A DNA stretch of 6,124 bases from Candidatus Delongbacteria bacterium (GTDB lineage Bacteria > UBA4055), in NCBI GenBank assembly GCA_028702975.1, contig JAQVNT010000099.1, positions 1 to 6,124 on the forward strand, given 5' to 3'. The position numbers and the translations under genes were made by a program. The stretch's first letter is position 1, and every line of letters begins with the position of its first letter. Positions 1 to 5,560 of this stretch are shown one piece after another. The notes under the pieces were generated by a model. It was given only the letters and a program-made list of their open reading frames with translations, was not told the origin of the DNA and searched no databases.

Positions 1-1189
1 CAGACGATATCAGCAGCAGAACGATATTTGAAATTCCCCAGTATTCAGTGTTCATGACATTTGACAGATAATTGGAACTGCTCTGAGACATATGTCCGTA
101 ATTTGTAATAAACAGTATCAGAAAAACTAAAATAACACCCGTATAAAACAACGGTCTTACAAATTTTATGAGTCCGGCTCGTTTTCTAATCATTATTTCT
201 GTAATGAAGAAAAACATAGCAAACGTTATCCATGCAAAAATATATCTTGCCGATGAAAATCTTGCATTATGCCACAATGACGACATTAGCATGCCTGTAA
301 AAACCAATGAAAATAATGCATAAATACCCATTGCTGTCTTTCTGATGCTATTTTTTATCCCGCTTCTGTAAAATATAAAAAATAAAACTGATATAGAAAT
401 TATCATACCTTCCATTCTGATAAATGTAAGGAACGAAGCCGTTAACAGCACAAAAATCGATTCTCTATAACCGCTTACAGTTTTACTATTCATAATATAT
501 TCGGAAAAAACAAGTAAATAAACCGCGGTGAGAGCATGATGATTCACATAAAATGTGTGCATAACAAAACTGAAATTTGTTGAAAAGAGAAGAATAAGCA
601 GCGCAGGAAAAGCAATGCGGAGATATTTATTTTCACCGTTTTCTTTGACGGTCATGAACATGATGAGCATTACAAGATTAATGTTGATCAGAGGGTAAAA
701 TGCAAAAACATGATAATCCGGCCTGATCAAAGCTGAAAGATTTGACATTGACAGACCGAAAAGCGGAAAGCCTTTTCCTGCGAGATCCTTAACTCTGTGT
801 GTCCATGTAATAAAAGAATAAGAATCCCCGAATATTATCGATGAATCGAACAGGTTTATAACAAATACTAAAGCTGCTGTCAAGACCACCGAAAATATCA
901 TAAAATACCTTTTTTGCCAAACAGCCTGAAAATTTTTAACAGCAGAATACAGCGATATCAGGGAATATGCCGTTATCGAGACAATGGTCGTTAGCCTGTT
1001 ATCGCTAATACTTAAAGCATCAAGTCCGAACGAAATGAATATCCATATTAAAGACCATGAGCCTGCTCCGAACGGTAATGCCGTTAAAATATTAATAAAA
1101 TTATCTTCTTTTCCGGGCTTAAGAAAGGTAACTGAGAGATATCCGGATATAAACAGCAACAGTATTATAATAATATCTGTAATTATCAT
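1..1189 (-). CDS. Multi-spanning membrane protein, GT-C glycosyltransferase-like, 3' end cut by window edge
   Basis: The frame is open from an ATG at 1189 to the left edge, giving 396 codons with no stop, so the C-terminus is missing. The protein is strongly hydrophobic, with about 11-12 likely helices, for example near residues 3-22, 35-57, 98-115, 160-180, 192-209, 214-231, 260-275, 314-333 and 347-364. A polar, probably extracytoplasmic loop at about 116-160 carries Asp115, Asp122 and His160. An IRMEG stretch near 257-261 resembles the RPEG motif seen in many GT-C/PMT-type proteins. Enzymes of that class transfer sugars from polyprenyl-phosphate donors on the outer membrane face. The ATG overlaps the preceding stop as ATGA, and no good Shine-Dalgarno is present, so translation is probably coupled to the upstream gene. 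One oddity is that three hydrophobic segments precede the acidic loop, more than in simple GT-C proteins. A polysaccharide polymerase or an unclassified membrane protein remains possible. The reading frame is near certain; the class is tentative. Confidence 0.72.
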   Translation of the reverse strand, partial: MIITDIIIILLLFISGYLSVTFLKPGKEDNFINILTALPFGAGSWSLIWIFISFGLDALSISDNRLTTIVSITAYSLISLYSAVKNFQAVWQKRYFMIFSVVLTAALVFVINLFDSSIIFGDSYSFITWTHRVKDLAGKGFPLFGLSMSNLSALIRPDYHVFAFYPLININLVMLIMFMTVKENGENKYLRIAFPALLILLFSTNFSFVMHTFYVNHHALTAVYLLVFSEYIMNSKTVSGYRESIFVLLTASFLTFIRMEGMIISISVLFFIFYRSGIKNSIRKTAMGIYALFSLVFTGMLMSSLWHNARFSSARYIFAWITFAMFFFITEIMIRKRAGLIKFVRPLFYTGVILVFLILFITNYGHMSQSSSNYLSNVMNTEYWGISNIVLLLISS

Positions 1190-1767
1190 AATTTTTCAGG
1201 CCCCGCTATAACATAATCATTTTCTATCCTGATCGTGATCCGGCTGTCTTTTTCCGCTTCAAAAAAAAGAATTGTATTTGGATACCTGATCTTGAATTCG
1301 GGCGCGGTTCTTATGGGGTAACGGCTAGTTTTTTTGTATTTTACAGCGCTGAACACTAAAGGATTATAAAATAAACTCATCATTGGTTTTTTATCTGTTC
1401 TGACAGATGAATAAATCCCATTCTCGTAAGATCTCAATTCCATACCTGCATCCGCAATTATTTCTGCTTTCATCAGGCTGTCAAAGACAGTTACATCTTT
1501 ATTTTTGTACATTTTTCTGCAGATATTATAGAACTCGTTAAGAACTGCGGTGCTGTCAATCCTGTTGAATACTTCATTCTCCAAAATACTGCCTTCTCCG
1601 CTTACTCTAATCCTGTATGACAGCTGCTTGTTCCTTGAAAAATCAGGCAGATCCACTACAGGGAAAATCTTGATGTTATGCAGAACGGAAAGAACAATAA
1701 CAATAAAGATTATTATAACAACGAGCGTTTTCGGCTCTATTTCGATTGCGTCTTTGCTCTCCTTCAT
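1186..1767 (-). CDS. Small single-pass membrane protein with extracytoplasmic domain, unknown family
   Basis: I do not recognise this protein. It has about 193 residues: a short charged N-terminus (MKESKDAIEIEP), one strongly hydrophobic helix at about residues 15-30 (LVVIIIFIVIVLSVL), then a roughly 160-residue polar domain rich in beta-type and charged stretches, ending ENDYVIAGPEKL. No signal-peptidase or lipobox site is evident, so it is probably anchored with the C-terminal domain outside the cytoplasm. Start choice: the frame opens at a TTG (1803), but that TTG touches the predicted -10 box. ATG codons lie at 1770 and 1767; an AGGG at 1774-1777 stands 3 and 6 bases before them, favouring 1767, with 1770 as the alternative. 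Its stop overlaps the start of the GT-C-like gene by four bases, so the two are probably co-translated and may form a complex or work on the same glycan. That partnership is inferred from context only. Confidence 0.78.
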   Translation of the reverse strand: MKESKDAIEIEPKTLVVIIIFIVIVLSVLHNIKIFPVVDLPDFSRNKQLSYRIRVSGEGSILENEVFNRIDSTAVLNEFYNICRKMYKNKDVTVFDSLMKAEIIADAGMELRSYENGIYSSVRTDKKPMMSLFYNPLVFSAVKYKKTSRYPIRTAPEFKIRYPNTILFFEAEKDSRITIRIENDYVIAGPEKL

Positions 1768-1802
1768 CATACACCCTGCATTAATTAACCGGCGGACTTT
1801 CA

Positions 1803-1831
1803 AATATATAATAATTTAAGTTTTTGTTCAA
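1803..1831 (-). promoter_or_regulatory. Predicted sigma-70-type promoter for the minus-strand gene pair
   Basis: On the minus strand, TTGAAC (1831-1826) is followed by a 17-base spacer and TATATT (1808-1803), matching 4/6 and 5/6 of the sigma-70 consensus. Transcription would start near 1796, leaving a leader of about 30 bases before the ATG at 1767. This placement argues against the TTG at 1803 as a start codon. The surrounding DNA is very AT-rich, so chance matches are possible. Confidence 0.5.
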
Positions 1832-1876
1832 CTGAAAATATCTTAGCATTTTCCGCGCGCACTGATATAAAATGAT

Positions 1877-1905
1877 TTGATTTAGGTTAACATTATATAT
1901 ATATT
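1877..1905 (+). promoter_or_regulatory. Predicted sigma-70-type promoter for the plus-strand glycan operon
   Basis: TTGATT (1877-1882), a 17-base spacer and TATATT (1900-1905) form a promoter of the same layout as the divergent one on the minus strand. TATTAT at 1902-1907 is a second possible -10 with a 19-base spacer. The expected transcription start is near 1912, giving a leader of about 27 bases before the ATG at 1939. The region is an AT run, so the exact -10 is uncertain. Confidence 0.5.
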
Positions 1906-1926
1906 ATCGTCACAAGAATTTTGCGC

Positions 1927-1930
1927 GGAG
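1927..1930 (+). promoter_or_regulatory. Shine-Dalgarno site that fixes the GT2 start
   Basis: GGAG lies 8 bases before the ATG at 1939, which is good spacing. It sits inside the frame opened by the TTG at 1921, so using that TTG would place this ribosome site in the coding region. It therefore supports 1939 as the true start. Confidence 0.65.
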
Positions 1931-1938
1931 ATGCAGAA

Positions 1939-2886
1939 ATGTATAAAGAAAAAAAGATCGCGGTAATAGTGCCCTGTTTTGATGAAGAGACACAGATCAA
2001 AAAAGTTTTGGTCTCGATGCCTGACTGCGTCGATCAAATTATTATTGTTGATGATAAAAGCAGAGATAATACCGTCAAAGTAGTTAACAGTGTGAAAGAA
2101 AATTATAATAAAATAATCCTTATCGAGCACAAAAAGAATCAGGGTGTAGGCGGCGCAATAGCTTCAGGTTATAAATGGGCCAGAGACAATAATTTTGATG
2201 TCGCGGCGGTGATGGCGGGAGATGCGCAAATGGATCCGCATGATCTTTTTAATATTCTTGACCCTGTAGTCTCCGGTGAAGTGGATTACTCTAAAGGCAA
2301 CAGACTTTTTACGGGGGAAGCTTTTAAAAAAATTCCCAAGATCCGTTATTTCGGCAATTCAGTACTTTCTTTACTTACAAAGATAGCTTCAGGCTACTGG
2401 CACATCGCAGACTCTCAAAGCGGATATACCGCAATAAATAATAAGGCTCTTCATCTGATAGATTGGGATAAAATGTATAAGAGATACGGCCAGCCGAACG
2501 ACCTTCTGGTAAGATTAAATATATATAATATGAAAGTGAGGGATGTCCAGATAAACCCTGTTTACGGTGTCGGCGAAAAATCGGGTATAAAGCTCAGAAA
2601 GATCCTTTTTTCTCTTTCATGGCTTCTTTTAAAACTGTTTTTTTACAGAATGAAAGAAAAATATGTGATCAGGGATTTTCATCCTCTCGTTCTTTTTTAT
2701 TCGTTTGGGGCCGGGCTTGCGGCAGTTTCGGTTCCTTTATTTTTCAGAATGGCCTATTATGCTGTCATCAACGGTGATACTCCAAAAATTAATTTTCTCA
2801 CATGGATGCTTTGTGTGATCATGAGTGTTCAGTTTATTCTTTTCGCCATGTGGTTCGATATGGAATATAATAAGGAATTGAAATAG
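1939..2886 (+). CDS. GT2-family glycosyltransferase with two C-terminal membrane helices (polyprenyl-phosphate sugar synthase type)
   Basis: A 315-residue protein. The GT-A/GT2 domain spans about residues 5-235: VPCFDEE (11-17) and VDDKSRDNT (37-45) form the nucleotide-binding strand region, GVGGAIASGY is at 69-78, and AGDAQMDP (93-100) is the metal-binding DxD-type segment, where relatives more often read GDGQMDP. GNRLFTG is at 120-126 and SQSGYTAI at 159-166. After an amphipathic stretch (about 220-240) and RDFHPL come two likely membrane helices at about 248-268 and 286-305. This layout matches Dpm1/GtrB-like enzymes that transfer a sugar from a nucleotide sugar to a polyprenyl phosphate at the inner membrane face; the sugar cannot be read from the sequence. 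The start at 1939 is chosen by the GGAG at 1927-1930 rather than the upstream TTG at 1921. It is the first gene of the operon, and its TAG is followed directly by the next ATG. Confidence 0.93.
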   Translation: MYKEKKIAVIVPCFDEETQIKKVLVSMPDCVDQIIIVDDKSRDNTVKVVNSVKENYNKIILIEHKKNQGVGGAIASGYKWARDNNFDVAAVMAGDAQMDPHDLFNILDPVVSGEVDYSKGNRLFTGEAFKKIPKIRYFGNSVLSLLTKIASGYWHIADSQSGYTAINNKALHLIDWDKMYKRYGQPNDLLVRLNIYNMKVRDVQINPVYGVGEKSGIKLRKILFSLSWLLLKLFFYRMKEKYVIRDFHPLVLFYSFGAGLAAVSVPLFFRMAYYAVINGDTPKINFLTWMLCVIMSVQFILFAMWFDMEYNKELK

Positions 2887-3924
2887 ATGAATGTTCTTTT
2901 TGACATTAATCATCCGGCTCATGTTCATTTTTTCAAGAATTTCATAGATTATCTGCAGTCGGGCGGTCACCCGGTTACGATAACTGCGAGAAAGAAAGAG
3001 ATCACCGAAGAACTGCTTGATCTTTACAATTACGAATATAAAACCGTCTCTAAAATCGGGTCTTCCCGATCAGCACTTCTTTACGAACTGATCGTACATC
3101 AGTTAAATTTATACAAGATCTTAAAGAAAAATAAAATCGATCTGATCTTCAGCATAGGCGGCACTTTCAATGTTCATATAGCAAAATTGATGGGAATAAG
3201 ATCGGTAGTATTCACTGATACTGAAGGTGCAAAAGTTTCAAATATGATTACATTCCCGTTCGCTTACAGGATATGCGTTCCTGACTGTTTTTATCAGGAC
3301 CTGAGTAGATTCGGAAATAAAGTGTTTAAATACAACAGCTATCACGAGCTGGCTTATTTACATCCTGAAGAGTTCAGTCCCGATGAATCAGTCCTGGATC
3401 AATGCTCCCTGAAAAAAAATGAAACTTTTTTTGTATTACGATTTGTATCTTGGGGAGCAAGTCACGATATGGGTGAGAAAGGAATTTCAAAAAATGGTAA
3501 AATGAAGATCGTTAAGCTGCTGAATTCTTACGGAAGGGTCATAATTACCTCTGAATCGCCGCTTCCAACAGAATTCGAGCCCTATAGAATACCTGTTTCA
3601 AGTGATAAGATTCACAGCCTGCTTTCTTATTGTAAACTTTTTGTTGGAGAAGGATTCACAATGGCCTCTGAATCCGCGGCCCTTGGGACTCCTGCAGTTC
3701 TTATAAATTCATTACAGGCCGGATCTATACGGGAACTCGAAGAAAAATACGGACTTATATATAGATTTTCAAACGAAGAAGACGCAATAAATAAAATCTC
3801 TGATCTTATGGAAGAAAAAGATCTTGAAAGAAAATGGAAGGATAAAAATGCTGAAATGCTGAAAGATAAGATCAATACCACAAAATGGATGATCGAGTTT
3901 TTTGAAACAGAATTTAAAGGGTAA
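2887..3924 (+). CDS. DUF354-family protein, GT-B-fold glycosyltransferase/epimerase-like
   Basis: A 345-residue protein, the usual full length for DUF354 (PF04007). The N-terminal signature DINHPAHVHFFKN (6-18) is characteristic of the family. SIGGTFN (89-95) follows at the end of a Rossmann-like strand. In the C-terminal half, FVGEGFTMASESAALGTPAV (252-271) resembles the donor-sugar binding loop of GT-B enzymes such as MurG and the UDP-GlcNAc 2-epimerases. No signal peptide or membrane helix is visible, so it is probably cytosolic. DUF354 members have no settled reaction; a nucleotide-sugar or glycosyl-transfer role is inferred from fold and context. The ATG follows the upstream TAG with no gap. 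AAGGA at 2872-2876, 10 bases upstream, serves as ribosome site, so translation is probably tied to the GT2 gene. The family assignment is firm; the reaction is not. Confidence 0.92.
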   Translation: MNVLFDINHPAHVHFFKNFIDYLQSGGHPVTITARKKEITEELLDLYNYEYKTVSKIGSSRSALLYELIVHQLNLYKILKKNKIDLIFSIGGTFNVHIAKLMGIRSVVFTDTEGAKVSNMITFPFAYRICVPDCFYQDLSRFGNKVFKYNSYHELAYLHPEEFSPDESVLDQCSLKKNETFFVLRFVSWGASHDMGEKGISKNGKMKIVKLLNSYGRVIITSESPLPTEFEPYRIPVSSDKIHSLLSYCKLFVGEGFTMASESAALGTPAVLINSLQAGSIRELEEKYGLIYRFSNEEDAINKISDLMEEKDLERKWKDKNAEMLKDKINTTKWMIEFFETEFKG

Positions 3925-3929
3925 AGAAG

Positions 3930-4499
3930 ATGACTGAATCTTACCGACTAAAAAAAATTGCAAATTTAGTATCTGACAAGAACACGGTTCTGGACCTCGG
4001 ATGCAGTTCACTGCCTAATCCTTTTTTTAATAATGAAAACGTGATCGGAATTGATCTTGTGCCAACAGACCTTCCTGATAATTACGCTTCATTTAAGCAG
4101 TGTGATGTTATGTCGCTCTCTGAATCTTTCATAAACATGAAAGTAGATGCTATAACTGCAGGAGAGCTGATCGAACATCTTGAGGAACCGGTAAGGTTCC
4201 TGAAAGAGTGTTATGAAACATTAGAAGATGGCGGGATTTTGGTTCTTTCCACTCCAAACCCGAATTCCTTTGCAGAAAGACTCTTGACTCTTAATTTGTC
4301 ATCAAGATTTTTTTATACAAAAGAACATATAATGCTATATCCCCAAAGGTGGCTTATCCGAATAATGAATATTGCCGGCTTTGGAAATGTTAAACTTTAT
4401 TCAGGCGGAATGTTTTTTCCTTTTATTTCAACTATACCCTTCCCAAGACCGTGGTGTTATCAGACAATTGCTGCAGGAGTAAAAAAGAAAAACTCATGA
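3930..4499 (+). CDS. Class I SAM-dependent methyltransferase (Methyltransf_11/23-like)
   Basis: A 189-residue single-domain enzyme. The SAM-binding motif I is VLDLGCSSLPN (20-30), with the usual acidic residue ending the second strand in GIDL (40-43). CDVMSL (58-63) and GELIEHLEEP (78-87) are the motifs around the adenine and the EHL signature, and GGILVLSTPNPNS (101-113) is the post-motif strand. KEHIMLYP (131-138) and a final IMNIAGF (145-151) close the fold as in many small-molecule and glycan methyltransferases. It probably acts in the cytosol; the acceptor is unknown, with a sugar or lipid-linked glycan favoured by the neighbours. It starts 5 bases after the DUF354 stop, with AAAGGG at 3916-3921 ending 8 bases before its ATG. 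A run of eight A lies at codons 7-10. Its last codons overlap the next start as ATGA. At 189 residues it is shorter than many relatives but keeps the core motifs. Confidence 0.9.
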   Translation: MTESYRLKKIANLVSDKNTVLDLGCSSLPNPFFNNENVIGIDLVPTDLPDNYASFKQCDVMSLSESFINMKVDAITAGELIEHLEEPVRFLKECYETLEDGGILVLSTPNPNSFAERLLTLNLSSRFFYTKEHIMLYPQRWLIRIMNIAGFGNVKLYSGGMFFPFISTIPFPRPWCYQTIAAGVKKKNS

Positions 4500-5467
4500 A
4501 AAATTGTATCATTTATATCTTTACCGCTGCAATTGTATTCTTTGTCATATTTTTTTTTGTAACTCCAGAACAAACAGCAATCTTAAAAAACCTTAAATTA
4601 TTTGATATTCTAATATCTGTTGTTATAGCATTATTGATTTTTTCTGTGAGCGGGACTCAATTTTCTTTTATCCTGAAAAGAACTACAAATATGAACCTGA
4701 CACTTACTGACCGGATATTTTTTCCGGCTGCTAGAAATTTATGGAGTTACATAATTCCGGTTCAGGGATCGCTTGCATATTCTATCGCTTTTGCAAAATT
4801 CAAATATAAAGCCAGTTTTAGTGACAGCCTGTCATTAAACATCTATCTTCTTTTATTTAATTTCTTCTTCGCAGGTATCGTGGGGATATTATATATTTTT
4901 CAATCAAACAATATACCTGTATTATTTTTTATTTTTTGTCTGCTCATGTGCTCTATACCTATACTTATCATATTTGCAAACAAAATTTTAAAAAACAATC
5001 AATATTCCAAAGACAGATTCTATACAAAGATAATCTCAAGAACTATATCAGTTTCTTCAAGCATTACTTTTCTATGGAAAGATATAAAATTTTCTGCAAT
5101 AAATTTTGCCCTGAGTGTACTTCATACTTTATTCACTGCCTTTTGGATTTATTGGACCGTTGTCATACTCGAACTGGATATTGATTTTTTAACCGTTATT
5201 TTCCTTTCTTTGATACTGAAGGTGTCACTGGTTTTTAAGTTAACCCCCGGAAATCTTGGGATAGAACAGCTTATTTTTGGCGGCTTGTTCTCAATGATGA
5301 ATTACGACCCTCAGGCAGGTGTTTTGATCTCTTTGTTCAATAAGTCAATTACTCTGTTCATATCTTTAACGGCAGGATCAATATTTACCATTGTAAATTT
5401 AAAATATTTCAAGATCAGGAATATAAATTCAGCTTCTTCAGGTCAGGATATACCTGATGAAATATAA
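4496..5467 (+). CDS. Flippase-like membrane protein, UPF0104 / LPG-synthase-TM family (YbhN/AglD C-terminal type)
   Basis: A 323-residue integral membrane protein with about 8 helices, near residues 4-22, 36-54, 113-133, 139-161, 200-222, 230-247, 252-268 and 273-300. The LTPGNLGIEQ segment (249-258) is the family hallmark, corresponding to the TPGGLG motif of PF03706 proteins; the following GVLISLFNKSITLFIS helix also fits. Members are linked to lipid or lipid-linked sugar movement across the membrane; in archaeal AglD the same domain is fused to a GT2 domain. Here a separate GT2 gene lies in the same operon. The frame extends upstream to a GTG at 4451, but the ATG at 4496 is preferred: it gives an ATGA overlap with the methyltransferase stop and begins at a hydrophobic helix. 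The ribosome site is weak: AGGAG at 4475-4479 is 16 bases away, so re-initiation after the methyltransferase is likely. A run of nine T lies at codons 18-21. Confidence 0.88.
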   Translation: MKNCIIYIFTAAIVFFVIFFFVTPEQTAILKNLKLFDILISVVIALLIFSVSGTQFSFILKRTTNMNLTLTDRIFFPAARNLWSYIIPVQGSLAYSIAFAKFKYKASFSDSLSLNIYLLLFNFFFAGIVGILYIFQSNNIPVLFFIFCLLMCSIPILIIFANKILKNNQYSKDRFYTKIISRTISVSSSITFLWKDIKFSAINFALSVLHTLFTAFWIYWTVVILELDIDFLTVIFLSLILKVSLVFKLTPGNLGIEQLIFGGLFSMMNYDPQAGVLISLFNKSITLFISLTAGSIFTIVNLKYFKIRNINSASSGQDIPDEI

Positions 5468-5497
5468 TTAATTCTACGATACCCCAAAAATCCCCAC

Positions 5498-5526
5498 TTT
5501 ACTTATCCTCTCCGATTTCGTATATT
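5498..5526 (+). promoter_or_regulatory. Predicted promoter for the last gene
   Basis: TTTACT (5498-5503), a 17-base spacer and TATATT (5521-5526) lie in the roughly 90-base gap after the operon (5468-5557). The matches to sigma-70 are 4/6 and 5/6. The start would be near 5533, leaving a leader of about 28 bases. No clear terminator stands between the operon and this site, so some read-through is possible. Confidence 0.4.
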
Positions 5527-5549
5527 CTTCAAGTTGATAAAAGGTTCTT

Positions 5550-5554
5550 GGGGG
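5550..5554 (+). promoter_or_regulatory. G-rich ribosome site deciding between two adjacent ATGs
   Basis: Five G end 3 bases before the ATG at 5558 and 6 bases before the one at 5561. Normal spacing favours 5561. The same twin-ATG arrangement is seen at the small minus-strand gene. Confidence 0.5.
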
Positions 5555-5560
5555 TAAATG

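Noticed and set aside
984..1211. 75-codon plus-strand open frame
   Set aside because: It lies opposite the GT-C-like gene, has no ribosome site, and reads like antisense of a hydrophobic protein.
1550..1819. 89-codon plus-strand open frame
   Set aside because: It is antisense to the small anchored membrane protein, which has better start, promoter and coupling evidence.
1890..1907. AT repeat ACATTATATATATATTAT as a repeat element
   Set aside because: It is a short low-complexity run best explained as the -10 region of the promoter.
3627..4011. Two overlapping minus-strand open frames
   Set aside because: They are opposite well-recognised DUF354 and methyltransferase genes, with low-complexity Ser/Phe-rich translations typical of shadows.
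5443..5457. Hairpin TCAGG-ATATA-CCTGA at the end of the flippase-like gene as a terminator
   Set aside because: The stem is only five pairs, lies inside the coding region, and no T-run follows.
5481..5555. ACCCCAA (5481-5487) pairing with TTGGGGGT (5548-5555) to hide the ribosome site of the last gene
   Set aside because: The predicted transcription start near 5533 would leave the first arm out of the mRNA, and the arms are short and far apart.
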